Source of the DNA: Litoditis marina
Lineage: Eukaryota; Nematoda; Chromadorea; Rhabditida; Rhabditidae
Length of the DNA: 64,000 nucleotides
Direction of reading: 5' to 3'
Assembly (NCBI GenBank): GCA_964036275.1
Contig: OZ038433.1
Coordinates: 2,478,013 to 2,542,012, forward strand
Part shown: positions 46,110-58,590 of the stretch, piece by piece
Numbering within the stretch: the stretch's first letter is position 1
Layout of the letters: every line of letters starts with the position of its first letter
Position numbers and translations under genes: made by a program
Notes under the pieces: generated by a model
What the model saw: only the letters and a program-made list of their open reading frames with translations
What the model was told of the DNA's origin: nothing
The model's database searches: none

Positions 46110-46515
46110 GACATTTAGCCACCGTTCTTTCTCGGTCACCCGTCCCCTGCAATCATGGCTCCCAGCCCACCGCCCGGGGTTGGCTATTGTTGATAGGTAC
46201 AAAAGTTAGAAGAAAAACTATTTTGCGACTAAAGTAATTAGTCTTCAAATAAGCTAATCGCAGTGAGAAACTGTACTAGACCCTGAAATCAGTCAGAACT
46301 AGTCTCAAATCATCAAATTATCGATTATCCACAGGCTGCAAAACTGTATTATAAAATCTTCTACCCACAGGGTACAAGTGGCAGGGTAGAAACTATTCAT
46401 CTCGAGTGTGTAAATTTCACCGTAGAAAGTGCACTACCCAGTAAATATCAATGTCAGGGTAGAAGATATACTTCTTTCTACTTTGCGTGAAAAATAAAGA
46501 ATAAAACAAAAACTA

Positions 46516-46588
46516 TGATCTCGGGCGGGCTCGAACCGCCGGCCTTCTGTGTGTTAGACAGATGTGATAACCACTACACCACGAGATC
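46516..46588 (-). tRNA. tRNA-Val (AAC), reverse copy 33
   Basis: Identical to the reference; 479-bp unit. Confidence 0.92.
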
Positions 46589-46998
46589 GACATTTAGCCA
46601 CCGTTCTTTCTCGGTCACCCGTCCCCTGCAATCATGGCTCCCAGCCCACCGCCCGGGGTTGGCTATTGTTGATAGGTACAAAAGTTAGAAGAAAAACTAT
46701 TTCGCGACTAAAGTAATTAGTCTTCAAATAAGCTAATCGCAGTGAGAAACTGTACTAGACACTGACATCAGTCAGAGACAGTCTAAAATTATCAAATTAT
46801 CGATTATCCACAGGCTGCAAAACTGTATTATAAAATCTTCTTCCCACCCACAGGGTACAAGTGGCAGGGTAGAAACTATTCATCTCGAGTGTGTAAATTT
46901 CACCGTAGAAAGTGCACTACCCAGTAAATATCAATGTCAGGGTAGAAGATATACTTCTTTCTACTTTGCGTGAAAAATAAAGAATAAAACAAAAACTA

Positions 46999-47071
46999 TG
47001 ATCTCGGGCGGGCTCGAACCGCCGGCCTTCTGTGTGTTAGACAGATGGGATAACCACTACACCACGAGATC
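46999..47071 (-). tRNA. tRNA-Val (AAC), reverse copy 34, D-stem variant
   Basis: A24>C (gatgggataacc on +) breaks the T11-A24 pair, the same change as in copies 27 and 36. Confidence 0.88.
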
Positions 47072-47481
47072 GACATTTAGCTACCGTTCTTTCTCGGTCA
47101 CCCGTCCCCTGCAATCATGGCTCCCAGCCTACCGCCCGGGGTTGGCTATTGTTGATAGGTACAAAAGTTAGAAGAAAAACTATTTTGCGACTAAAGTAAT
47201 TAGTCTTCAAATAAGCTAATCGCAGTGAGAAACTGTACTAGACCCTGAAATCAGTCAGAACTAGTCTCAAATCATCAAATTATCGATTATCCACAGGCTG
47301 CAAAACTGTATTATAAAATCTTCTTCCCACCCACAGGGTACAAGTGGCAGGGTAGAAACTATTCATCTCGAGTGTGTAAATTTCACCGTAGAAAGTGCAC
47401 TACCCAGAAAATATCAATGTCAGGGTAGAAGATATACTTCTTTCTACTTTGCGTGAAAAATAAAGAATAAAACAAAAACTA

Positions 47482-47554
47482 TGATCTCGGGCGGGCTCGA
47501 ACCGCCGGCCTTCTGTGTGTTAGACAGATGTGATAACCACTACACCACGAGGTC
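47482..47554 (-). tRNA. tRNA-Val (AAC), reverse copy 35, acceptor mismatch
   Basis: T3>C (base 47552) gives a C3-A70 mismatch; rest identical. Confidence 0.88.
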
Positions 47555-47964
47555 GACATTTAGCCACCGTTCTTTCTCGGTCACCCGTCCCCTGCAATCA
47601 TGGCTCCCAGCCCACCGCCCGGGGTTGGCTATTGTTGATAGGTACAAAAGTTAGAAGAAAAACTATTTCGCGACTAAAGTAATTAGTCTTCAAATAAGCT
47701 AATCGCAGTGAGAAACTGTACTAGACACTGACATCAGTCAGAGACAGTCTAAAATTATCAAATTATCGATTATCCACAGGCTGCAAAACTGTATTATAAA
47801 ATCTTCTTCCCACCCACAGGGTACAAGTGGCAGGGTAGAAACTATTCATCTCGAGTGTGTAAATTTCACCGTAGAAAGTGCACTACCCAGTAAATATCAA
47901 TGTCAGGGTAGAAGATATACTTCTTTCTACTTTGCGTGAAAAATAAAGAATAAAACAAAAACTA

Positions 47965-48037
47965 TGATCTCGGGCGGGCTCGAACCGCCGGCCTTCTGTG
48001 TGTTAGACAGATGGGATAACCACTACACCACGAGATC
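47965..48037 (-). tRNA. tRNA-Val (AAC), reverse copy 36, D-stem variant
   Basis: A24>C as in copy 34; 966 bp from it, i.e. the same position in the next dimer. Confidence 0.88.
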
Positions 48038-48447
48038 GACATTTAGCTACCGTTCTTTCTCGGTCACCCGTCCCCTGCAATCATGGCTCCCAGCCTACCG
48101 CCCGGGGTTGGCTATTGTTGATAGGTACAAAAGTTAGAAGAAAAACTATTTTGCGACTAAAGTAATTAGTCTTCAAATAAGCTAATCGCAGTGAGAAACT
48201 GTACTAGACCCTGAAATCAGTCAGAACTAGTCTCAAATCATCAAATTATCGATTATCCACAGGCTGCAAAACTGTATTATAAAATCTTCTTCCCACCCAC
48301 AGGGTACAAGTGGCAGGGTAGAAACTATTCATCTCGAGTGTGTAAATTTCACCGTAGAAAGTGCACTACCCAGAAAATATCAATGTCAGGGTAGAAGATA
48401 TACTTCTTTCTACTTTGCGTGAAAAATAAAGAATAAAACAAAAACTA

Positions 48448-48520
48448 TGATCTCGGGCGGGCTCGAACCGCCGGCCTTCTGTGTGTTAGACAGATGTGAT
48501 AACCACTACACCACGAGATC
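48448..48520 (-). tRNA. tRNA-Val (AAC), reverse copy 37
   Basis: Identical to the reference copy. Confidence 0.92.
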
Positions 48521-48930
48521 GACATTTAGCCACCGTTCTTTCTCGGTCACCCGTCCCCTGCAATCATGGCTCCCAGCCCACCGCCCGGGGTTGGCTATTG
48601 TTGATAGGTACAAAAATTAGAAGAAAAACTATTTTGCGACTAAAGTAATTAGTCTTCAAATAAGCTAATCGCAGTGATAAACTGTACTAGACACTGACAT
48701 CAGTCAGAGACAGTCTAAAATTATCAAATTATCGATTATCCACAGGCTGCAAAACTGTATTATAAAATCTTCTTCCCACCCACAGGGTACAAGTGGCAGG
48801 GTAGAAACTATTCATCTCGAGTGTGTAAATTTCACCGTAGAAAGTGCACTACCCAGTAAATATCAATGTCAGGGTAGAAGATATACTTCTTTCTACTTTG
48901 CGTGAAAAATAAAGAATAAAACAAAAACTA

Positions 48931-49003
48931 TGATCTCGGGCGGGCTCGAACCGCCGGCCTTCTGTGTGTTAGACAGATGTGATAACCACTACACCACGAG
49001 ATC
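48931..49003 (-). tRNA. tRNA-Val (AAC), reverse copy 38
   Basis: Identical to the reference; 5' flank reads ctttcacgg for ctttctcgg. Confidence 0.92.
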
Positions 49004-49413
49004 GACATTTAGCCACCGTTCTTTCACGGTCACCCGTCCCCTGCAATCATGGCTCCCAGCCCACCGCCCGGGGTTGGCTATTGTTGATAGGTACAAAAGT
49101 TAGAAGAAAAACTATTTTGCGACTAAAGTAATTAGTCTTCAAATAAGCTAATCGCAGTGATAAACTGTACTAGACACTGACATCAGTCAGAGACAGTCTA
49201 AAATTATCAAATTATCGATTATCCACAGGCTGCAAAACTGTATTATAAAATCTTCTTCCCACCCACAGGGTACAAGTGGCAGGGTAGAAACTATTCATCT
49301 CGAGTGTGTAAATTTCACCGTAGAAAGTGCACTACCCAGTAAATATCAATGTCAGGGTAGAAGATATACTTCTTTCTACTTTGCGTGAAAAATAAAGAAT
49401 AAAACAAAAACTA

Positions 49414-49486
49414 TGATCTCGGGCGGGCTCGAACCGCCGGCCTTCTGTGTGTTAGACAGATGTGATAACCACTACACCACGAGATC
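49414..49486 (-). tRNA. tRNA-Val (AAC), reverse copy 39
   Basis: Identical to the reference copy. Confidence 0.92.
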
Positions 49487-49890
49487 GACATTTAGCCACC
49501 GTTCTTTCTCGGTCACCCGTCCCCTGCAATCATGGCTCCCAGCCCACCGCCCGGGGTTGGCTATTGTTGATAGGTACAAAAGTTAGAAGAAAAACTATTT
49601 TGCGACAATTAGTCTTCAAATAAGCTAATCGCAGTGAGAAACTGTACTAGACACTGACATCAGTCAGAAACAGTCTAAAATTATCAAATTATCGATTATC
49701 CACAGGCTGCAAAACTGTATTATAAAATCTTCTACCCACCCACAGGGTACAAGTGGCAGGGTAGAAACTATTCATCTCGAGTGTGTAAATTTCACCGTAG
49801 AAAGTGCACTACCCAGTAAATATCAATGTCAGGGTAGAAGATATACTTCTTTCTACTTTGCGTGAAAAATAAAGAATAAAACAAAAACTA

Positions 49891-49963
49891 TGATCTCGGG
49901 CGGGCTCGAACCGCCGGCCTTCTGTGTGTTAGACAGATGTGATAACCACTACACCACGAGATC
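49891..49963 (-). tRNA. tRNA-Val (AAC), reverse copy 40
   Basis: Identical to the reference; the preceding unit lost 6 bp (gcgacaattag), so spacing is 477. Confidence 0.92.
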
Positions 49964-50373
49964 GACATTTAGCCACCGTTCTTTCTCGGTCACCCGTCCC
50001 CTGCAATCATGGCTCCCAGCCCACCGCCCGGGGTTGGCTATTGTTGATAGGTACAAAAGTTAGAAGAAAAACTATTTTGCGACTAAAGTAATTAGTCTTC
50101 AAATAAGCTAATCGCAGTGAGAAACTGTACTAGACACTGACATCAGTCAGAAACAGTCTAAAATTATCAAATTATCGATTATCCACAGGCTGCAAAACTG
50201 TATTATAAAATCTTCTTCCCACCCACAGGGTTCAAGTGGCAGGGTAGAAACTATTCATCTCGAGTGTGTAAATTTCACCGTAGAAAGTGCACTACCCAGA
50301 AAATATCAATGTCAGGGTAGAAGATATACTTCTTTCTACTTTGCGTGAAAAATAAAGAATAAAACAAAAACTA

Positions 50374-50446
50374 TGATCTCGGGCGGGCTCGAACCGCCGG
50401 CCTTCTGTGTGTTAGACAGATGTGATAACCACTACACCACGAGATC
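50374..50446 (-). tRNA. tRNA-Val (AAC), reverse copy 41
   Basis: Identical to the reference copy. Confidence 0.92.
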
Positions 50447-50852
50447 GACATTTAGCCACCGTTCTTTCTCGGTCACCCGTCCCCTGCAATCATGGCTCCC
50501 AGCCCACCGCCCGGGGTTGGCTATTGTTGATAGGTACAAAAGTTAGAAGAAAAACTATTTTGCGACTAAAGTAATTAGTCTTCAAATAAGCTAATCGCAG
50601 TGAGAAACTGTACTAGACACTGACATCAGTCAGAACTAGTCTCAAATCATCAAATTATCGATTATCCACAGGCTGCAAAACTGTATTATAAAATCTTCTA
50701 CCCACAGGGTACAAGTGGCAGGGTAGAAACTATTCATCTCGAGTGTGTAAATTTCACCGTAGAAAGTGCACTACCCAGTAAATATCAATGTCAGGGTAGA
50801 AGATATACTTCTTTCTACTTTGCGTGAAAAATAAAGAATAAAACAAAAACTA

Positions 50853-50925
50853 TGATCTCGGGCGGGCTCGAACCGCCGGCCTTCTGTGTGTTAGACAGAT
50901 GTGATAACCACTACACCACGAGATC
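50853..50925 (-). tRNA. tRNA-Val (AAC), reverse copy 42
   Basis: Identical to the reference copy. Confidence 0.92.
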
Positions 50926-51331
50926 GACATTTAGCCACCGTTCTTTCTCGGTCACCCGTCCCCTGCAATCATGGCTCCCAGCCCACCGCCCGGGGTTGGC
51001 TATTGTTGATAGGTACAAAATTTAGAAGAAAAACTATTTTGCGACTAAAGTAATTAGTCTTCAAATAAGCTAATCGCAGTGAGAAACTGTACTAGACCCT
51101 GAAATCAGTCAGAACTAGTCTCAAATTATCAAATTATCGATTATCCACAGGCTGCAAAACTGTATTATAAAATCTTCTACCCACAGGGTACAAGTGGCAG
51201 GGTAGAAACTATTCATCTCGAGTGTGTAAATTTCACCGTAGAAAGTGCACTACCCAGTAAATATCAATGTCAGGGTAGAAGATATACTTCTTTCTACTTT
51301 GCGTGAAAAATAAAGAATAAAACAAAAACTA

Positions 51332-51404
51332 TGATCTCGGGCGGGCTCGAACCGCCGGCCTTCTGTGTGTTAGACAGATGTGATAACCACTACACCACGA
51401 GATC
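51332..51404 (-). tRNA. tRNA-Val (AAC), reverse copy 43
   Basis: Identical to the reference copy. Confidence 0.92.
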
Positions 51405-51807
51405 GACATTTAGCCACCGTTCTTTCTCGGTCACCCGTCCCCTGCAATCATGGCTCCCAGCCCACCGCCCGGGGTTGGCTATTGTTGATAGGTACAAAAG
51501 TTAGAAGAAAATTTTTGCGACTAAAGTAATTAGTTTTCAAATAAGCTAATCGCAGTGAGAAACTGTACTAGACACTGACATCAGTCAGAACTAGTCTCAA
51601 ATCATCAAATTATCGATTATCCACAGGCTGCAAAACTGTATTATAAAATCTTCTACCCACAGGGTACAAGTGGCAGGGTAGAAACTATTCATCTCGAGTG
51701 TGTAAATTTCACCGTAGAAAGTGCACTACCCAGAAAATATCAATGTCAGGGTAGAAGATATACTTCTTTCTACTTTGCGTGAAAAATAAAGAATAAAACA
51801 AAAACTA

Positions 51808-51880
51808 TGATCTCGGGCGGGCTCGAACCGCCGGCCTTCTGTGTGTTAGACAGATGTGATAACCACTACACCACGAGATC
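51808..51880 (-). tRNA. tRNA-Val (AAC), reverse copy 44
   Basis: Identical to the reference; unit shortened to 476 bp (gaaaatttttgcg). Confidence 0.92.
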
Positions 51881-52286
51881 GACATTTAGCTACCGTTCTT
51901 TCTCGGTCACCCGTCCCCTGCAATCATGGCTCCCAGCCCACCGCCCGGGGTTGGCTATTGTTGATAGGTACAAAAGTTAGAAGAAAAACTATTTTGCGAC
52001 TAAAGTAATTAGTCTTCAAATAAGCTAATCGCAGTGAGAAACTGTACTAGACCCTGAAATCAGTCAGAACTAGTCTCAAATCATCAAATTATCGATTATC
52101 CACAGGCTGCAAAACTGTATTATAAAATCTTCTACCCACAGGGTACAAGTGGCAGGGTAGAAACTATTCATCTCGAGTGTGTAAATTTCACCGTAGAAAG
52201 TGCACTACCCAGTAAATATCAATGTCAGGGTAGAAGATATACTTCTTTCTACTTTGCGTGAAAAATAAAGAATAAAACAAAAACTA

Positions 52287-52359
52287 TGATCTCGGGCGGG
52301 CTCGAACCGCCGGCCTTCTGTGTGTTAGACAGATGTGATAACCACTACACCACGAGATC
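52287..52359 (-). tRNA. tRNA-Val (AAC), reverse copy 45
   Basis: Identical to the reference copy. Confidence 0.92.
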
Positions 52360-52765
52360 GACATTTAGCCACCGTTCTTTCTCGGTCACCCGTCCCCTGC
52401 AATCATGGCTCCCAGCCCACCGCCCGGGGTTGGCTATTGTTGATAGGTACAAAAGTTAAAAGAAAAACTATTTTGCGACTAAAGTAATTAGTTTTCAAAT
52501 AAGCTAATCGCAGTGAGAAACTGTACTAGACACTGACATCAGTCAGAACTAGTCTCAAATCATCAAATTATCGATTATCCACAGGCTGCAAAACTGTATT
52601 ATAAAATCTTCTACCCACAGGGTACAAGTGGCAGGGTAGAAACTATTCATCTCGAGTGTGTAAATTTCACCGTAGAAAGTGCACTACCCAGAAAATATCA
52701 ATGTCAGGGTAGAAGATATACTTCTTTCTACTTTGCGTGAAAAATAAAGAATAAAACAAAAACTA

Positions 52766-52838
52766 TGATCTCGGGCGGGCTCGAACCGCCGGCCTTCTGT
52801 GTGTTAGACAGATGTGATAACCACTACACCACGAGATC
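52766..52838 (-). tRNA. tRNA-Val (AAC), reverse copy 46
   Basis: Identical to the reference; 5' flank has the tagctaccg variant of copy 44. Confidence 0.92.
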
Positions 52839-53244
52839 GACATTTAGCTACCGTTCTTTCTCGGTCACCCGTCCCCTGCAATCATGGCTCCCAGCCCACC
52901 GCCCGGGGTTGGCTATTGTTGATAGGTACAAAAGTTAGAAGAAAAACTATTTTGCGACTAAAGTAATTAGTCTTCAAATAAGCTAATCGCAGTGAGAAAC
53001 TGTACTAGACCCTGAAATCAGTCAGAACTAGTCTCAAATCATCAAATTATCGATTATCCACAGGCTGCAAAACTGTATTATAAAATCTTCTACCCACAGG
53101 GTACAAGTGGCAGGGTAGAAACTATTCATCTCGAGTGTGTAAATTTCACCGTAGAAAGTGCACTACCCAGAAAATATCAATGTCAGGGTAGAAGATATAC
53201 TTCTTTCTACTTTGCGTGAAAAATAAAGAATAAAACAAAAACTA

Positions 53245-53317
53245 TGATCTCGGGCGGGCTCGAACCGCCGGCCTTCTGTGTGTTAGACAGATGTGATAAC
53301 CACTACACCACGAGATC
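53245..53317 (-). tRNA. tRNA-Val (AAC), reverse copy 47
   Basis: Identical to the reference; 5' flank altered (ccgttatttctcgg, gtccctgc, caatcgtgg). Confidence 0.92.
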
Positions 53318-53515
53318 GACATTTAGCCACCGTTATTTCTCGGTCACCCGTCCCTGCAATCGTGGCTCCCAGCCCACCGCCCGGGGTTGGCTATTGTTGA
53401 TAGGTACAAAAGTTAGAAGAAAAACTATTTTGCGACTAAAGTAATTAGTCTTCAAATAAGCTAATCGCAGTGAGAAACTGTACTAGACACTGACATCAGT
53501 CAGAAACAGTCTCAA

Positions 53516-53640
53516 ATTATCCGCAGGTTGCAAATCTTTGTTTATAAGATTTTCTACCCACATGGTACAAGTCGCAGGGTTAGAAATAAATTGATCAACT
53601 CTCTTGCGAATGAAGTAATTAGTCATCGGATGAGCTAATC
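53516..53640 (-). repeat. Diverged spacer copy inside the array
   Basis: ttatccgcaggttgcaaat ... ttgcgaatgaagtaattagt is much more diverged than its neighbours, lacks a tRNA, and resembles the old copies at 30728-30975. It is embedded between normal spacer halves. Confidence 0.8.
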
Positions 53641-53875
53641 GTAGTGAGAAACTGTACTAGACCCTGAAATCAGTCAGAACTAGTCTCAAATTATCAAATT
53701 ATCGATTATCCACAGGCTGCAAAACTGTATTATAAAATCTTCTACCCACAGGGTACAAGTGGCAGGGTAGAAACTATTCATCTCGAGTGTGTAAATTTCA
53801 CCGTAGAAAGTGCACTACCCAGAAAATATCAATGTCAGGGTAGAAGATATACTTCTTTCTACTTTGCGTGAAAAA

Positions 53876-55096
53876 TCTACTACTAATATAAAGCCGTTGC
53901 TTGGTGTGTGTGTGTGTATGTATGTCTGAGGCAAATGCTTTTTGGTCGAGAAACGGAGAAGAAATGATGCACTTTGTAGTTGGAAAAGAAGAAGGGAGAG
54001 GACGTGGAAAACGTGCAATTGGCTGCTTTTCATTTCCATAACCCATTGCAGTCGGCTGTTGTTTCGATTTGAATTTGGAAATGACGAGTTTTCACGTCAA
54101 ACACACGTGATATCCATTTTATCGCGATCTATGTTGAGGAGAACGCTCGCGCTCTGTGCTAGAAAGAACTTCCGCGCTCTATGATAAGGAAAGCTCCCGC
54201 ACTCTATGCTAAGGAGAACTTTCGAGCTCTATGCTAAGGAGAATTTCCGCGCTCTATGCTGAGGAGAACTTTCGAGCTCTATGCTAAGCAGAATTTCCGC
54301 GTTCTATGCTAAGCAGAATTTCCGCGTTCTATGCTAAGCAGAATTTCCGCGTTCTATGCTAAGTAGAACTTCCGCGCTCTATGCTAAGGAGAACTTCCGC
54401 GCTCTATGCTAAGGAGAACCTCCGCGCTCTATGTTAAGGAGAACTTCCACGCTCTATGTTAAGAAGAACTCCCGCGCTCTATGCTAAGGAGGACTTCCAC
54501 GCTCTATGTTAAGGAAAACTTCCGCGCTCTATGCTAAGGAGAACTTCCGCGCTCTATGCTAAGAAGAACTTCCACGCTCTATGTTAAGGAGAACTTTCGA
54601 GCTCTATGCTAAGCAGAACTTCCGCGTTCTATGCTAAGGAAAATTTTCGAGCTCTATGCTAAGCAGAACTTTCGCGCTCTATGCTAAGAAGAACTCCCGC
54701 GCTCTATGCTAAGGAAAACTTCCACGCTCTATGCTAAGGAGAACCTCCGCGCTCTATGTTAAGGAGAACTTCCACGCTCTATGTTAAGGAGAACTTCCGC
54801 GCTCTATGCTAAGGAGAACTTCCGCGCTCTATGCTAAGGAGAACTTCCACGCTTTATGTTAAGGAGAACTCCCGCGCTCTTTGCTAAGAGGAACTTCCAC
54901 GCTCTATGCTGAGAAGAACTTTTCAAGAAAAGTTTTTGCGCTCTATCACGCTCTGTGTTACGGAGAATCCACGCGCACTATGCTCAAAAATGTTCGGCGA
55001 ACAGAGTGAAGATAAAGCTAAATAAGCCAGGAAGCTCCTCTCAGCCTAGAATAATCAAGGGAGGGACCCGGGCGTCAGCCCGGGGTACCTTCCTTG
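53876..55096 (+). mobile_element. Helitron-like element A
   Basis: 1221 bp. Starts tctactactaatataaagc then a gt microsatellite; 5' domain nearly matches element F. The middle is a 25-bp minisatellite. 3' hairpin cccgggc-gtca-gcccggg at 55067-55084, end ttccttg. Confidence 0.72.
54127..54960 (+). repeat. 25-bp minisatellite in element A
   Basis: About 33 copies of ccgcgctctatgctaaggag+aactt with ctatgttaag and cttccacgc variants. Confidence 0.85.
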
Positions 55097-55599
55097 TCTA
55101 TTTATATATTTGCGTTGTTTGGTCTGTCTGTGTGTCCGATTTTGCTTCACTATTGCCCTTTTGGTCGAAAAGCGGGTGAGGCAAGTGAAGCAATCTGGGA
55201 AGCTGGAAGACGTGAGAGAACGTGAGATTTCATTTTCCCAACCGGCTGTTGCTGGGATTTGGCAATAGCAAGTGCATCTCATCAGGATAGACGAGTTTCA
55301 CGCCGTCACGGTTAACAGGAACGGCTCAACAGGGTAGGAAAATGGATATAAAAGCGCGGCGAAGAGGGGAGCCATTCGAACGCTCTGTTCGCCCGGAGGA
55401 TGCCTGCTTCGGGATGGAGCTGCTGCCATGGAATGGATCGCTGATGGTTGGACGGGGGACCTGCTGTAGAAGCCACTGGGGCTCCTGCTATCTGCCGGAT
55501 GCTGCGCTGAAGAAGAGACGACACAAGAAAAAACTGCATCCCAATAATAGTAGACAAAAAGAATTTTTTTCTGTGTTTTTTATTCTCTCATTCTGAGGA

Positions 55600-56040
55600 A
55601 AAGTACTGCGCCCTATGCTAGGAAGAATTTCCGCTCTCTATGTTAAGAAGAGGTTCCACCCTCTGTAAAAGAGAGGTTTCGCTCTCTATGTCAGAGAGAG
55701 ATATCGCTCTCTATGTGATTTTGCGTCCTATGTGAGGGAGAGGTCTCGCGCCCTATGAGAGGAAGATATCTCACGCTCTGAGAAAGAGAGAGGTCTCGCT
55801 CTCTATGTTAGAGAGAAGTCTCGCTCTCTATGTTAGGGAGAAATATCGCTCTCTACGTTACGGAGATATGTCGCTCTCTATGCTACAGAGAATTCTCGCT
55901 ATCTGTGTTAGGGAGAGATATCGCTCTCTACGTTAGGGAGATATCTCGCGCTCTATGTTAGAGAGAACTCCCGCGCTCTATGTTAAGGAGAACTGCCGCG
56001 TTCTATGTTAAGGAAAACTCTCGCGCTCTATGTTAAAAAG
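55600..56040 (+). repeat. Degenerate 25-bp minisatellite in element B
   Basis: gctctctatgttagagagag-type units related to the 25-bp repeat of A, C and F but more irregular. Confidence 0.75.
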
Positions 56041-56269
56041 AACTTGTTGAATAGTTGTTATTATTGATCTATAGACCTGCGGAGGCTACAAAAAGGTAAG
56101 AATTGATTTATATTTCTGTTATAGCTTCTTATTTCTGTGAACTTTTCTGTGTACCTGTGTGAAAATGCGTTCACTAATGCTGTCATTTTCTGTAAAGATT
56201 CGTAAAGAAAATTTTCCGCGCCTCATTTCACTGTCTTTGTAATTTCCACTGCTCCCCTTTTCACTGTCT

Positions 56270-56935
56270 ATGTAGGCCCCACTGTTTTTATTTTCACTGT
56301 CTATGTAAGCCCCACTATTCCCATTTTCTCTGTTAAGCCGCGTTGTTCACCTTTTAACTGTCTATGTAAGCCCCACTGTCTATGTAAGCCCCACTGTCTA
56401 TGTGAGCCCACTTTTCTCATTTTCGCTGTCTATGTAAGCCCACTGTCTATGTGAGCCCCACTTTCCTCATTTTCACTGTCTATGTAGGCCACACTGTGCC
56501 TATTTTCGCTGTCTATGTGAGCCACACTGTGCCTATTTTAACTGTCCATGTAAGCCCCACTATCCTTATTTTCACTGTCCATGTAAGCCCCACTATCCCC
56601 ATTTTTTTTGTCTATGTAAGCCGCGTTGTTCACCTTTTAACTGTCTATGTAAGCCCCACTGTCTATGTAAGCCCCACTGTCTATGTGAGCCACACTGTCT
56701 ATGTAAGCCCCACTGTCTATGTAAGCCCCACTGTCTATGTAAGCCCCACTGTCTATGTAAGCCCCACTGTCTATGTGAGCCCCACTGTCTGTGTGAGCCC
56801 CACTGTCTGTGTGAGCCCCACTTTCCCCATTTTCACTGTCTATGTAAGCCCCACTGTGCCTATTTTCGCTGTCTATGTGAGCCCCACTGTGCCTATTTTT
56901 GCTGTCTATGTGAGCTTAACGGTTCGGCTGTTCAA
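56270..56935 (+). repeat. 18-bp minisatellite in element B
   Basis: tgtctatgtaagccccac units, interspersed with longer ones carrying ttccccattttcac. 18 is a multiple of 3, so a repetitive 188-codon ORF (VYVSPT repeats) appears; it is not a gene. Confidence 0.85.
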
Positions 56936-57081
56936 GGAATTTATCACGTTCTTTTTTAAAGTTAAATTTTGCGCTCGAGGATTTTTCGAAGACGAGAAAA
57001 TGAAAGAAACATCTTGACGCACCCACCGACCTAGACTCATCAAGGGAGGGGCCCGGGCGTTAGCCCGGGCTACCTTCCTTG

Positions 57082-58590
57082 TCTACTCCTATAATTGCGT
57101 TGCTTGGTCTGTCTGTCTGTCTGTCTGTCTGGACGAAGCAAATCGTCCTTTCAGTTGAGAAACGGAGAAAAACTGTGCACTTTGTAGTTGAGTTTTGGGT
57201 GGGAATGCGTGAAAAAGTACGTGATTTTCTGCTTTCATTTTAGATTTTCATAAAACCGGCTGCTGCTACAACCGACATTGTGATGAGAACACGCTCTATG
57301 TTAAGGAGAACTCCCGCGCTCTATCTTAGGGAGAACTCTCGCGCTCTATGTTAAGGAGATCTCTCGCGCCCTATGTTAGGGGAACTCGCGCGCTCTATGT
57401 TAACGAGAGCTCCCGCGCCCTATGTTAAGGAGAACTCCCGCGCTCACTGTTAAGAAGAGCTCCCGCGCTCTATGTTAAGGAGAGCTCCCGCGCTCTATGT
57501 TAAGGAGAACTCCCGCGCCCTATGTTAAGGAAACTCTCGCCCTCCATGTTGAAAAGAGCTCCCGCGCTCTATGTTAAGAAAAACTCCCGCGCCCTATGTT
57601 AGGGAAACTCCCGCGCTCTATGTTAAGGAGAACTCCCGCGCCCTATGTTAAGGAGAACTCACGCGCTCTAAGGAGAACTCCCGCGCTCACTGTTAAGAAG
57701 AGCTCCCGCGCTCTATGTTAGGGAAACTCCCGCGCTCTATGTTAAGGAGAACTCCCGCGCCCTATGTTAAGGAAACTCTCGCGCTCCATGTTAAGAAAAA
57801 CTCCCGCGCCCTATGTTAGGGAAACTCCCGCGCTCTATGTTAAGGAGAACTCCCGCGCCCTATGTTAAGGAGAACTCACGCGCTCTATGTTAAGGAGAAC
57901 TCCCGCGCTCACTGTTAAGAAGAGCTCCCGCGCTCTATGTTAAGGAGAACTCCCGCGCTCTATGTTAGGGGAACTCCCGCGCTCTGCGTTAGGGAGAACT
58001 CCCGCGCTCTATGTTAAGGAGAGCTCCCGCGCTCTATGTTAAGGAGAACTCCCGCACTCACTGTTAAGAAGAGCTCCCGCGCTCTATGTTAAGGAGAACT
58101 CCCGCGCCCTATGTTAGGGGAACTCCCGCGCTCACTGTTAAAAAGAGCTCCCGCGCTCTATGTTAAGGAGAATTCTCGCGCTGTATATTAAAGAGAACTC
58201 CCGAGCTCGAGGACTTTTCAAGGACGAAATGAAAATAAAAAAACTTCTCGACGCGCCCTATGTTAGGGGAACTCCCGCGTTATATGCTAAGGAGAACTTT
58301 CGCTCTCAATATTACGGAAAACTACCGCGCTCTATGTTAAGGAGAACTACCGCGCTCTATGTTAAGGAGAGCTCCCGCGTTATATGCTAAGGAGAACTTT
58401 CGCTCTCAATGTTGAGGAGAACTACCGCGCTCTATGTTAAGGAGAACTCTCGCGCTGTATATTAAAGAGGACTCCCGAGCTCGAGGACTTTTCAAAGACG
58501 AAATGAAAATAAAATAAAACTTCTCGACGCAATCACTGACCTAGACTCATCAAGGGAGGGACCCGGGCGTAGCCCGGGGTACCTTCCTTG
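57082..58590 (+). mobile_element. Helitron-like element C
   Basis: 1509 bp. Starts tctactcctataattgcg followed by ctgt repeats; 3' hairpin cccgggc-gta-gcccggg at 58562-58578. Confidence 0.72.
57288..58480 (+). repeat. 25-bp minisatellite in element C
   Basis: Roughly 45 copies of cgcgctctatgttaaggaga+actcc. Blocks of several units are themselves duplicated (for example about 57420-57650 and 57670-57910). Confidence 0.85.

Larger units (their letters stand above)
45116..53875 (-). repeat. tRNA-Val array, reverse block II (479/483-bp units, higher-order)
   Basis: Eighteen units on -, starting with a tRNA cut at nucleotide 32. Two unit types alternate: 479 bp, and 483 bp with an extra caccc-type duplication (ctacccacccacaggg). 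Variants such as acatcagtcagagacag and gaaaatatc recur every second unit, so 46588-47554 is repeated by 47554-48520, and 51404-52359 by 52359-53317 (about 0.96-kb dimers). The last unit (53318-53875) lacks a tRNA and contains a diverged spacer copy before the Helitron chain. Confidence 0.94.
55097..57081 (+). mobile_element. Helitron-like element B
   Basis: 1985 bp. Starts tctatttatatatttgcg; 3' hairpin gcccgggc-gtta-gcccgggc at 57051-57070. It carries two minisatellites and an 84-codon ORF (55342-55596, +) without a recognised domain. Its 3' 130 bp (ttaacggttcggctgttcaa onward) is shared with element D. Confidence 0.72.
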
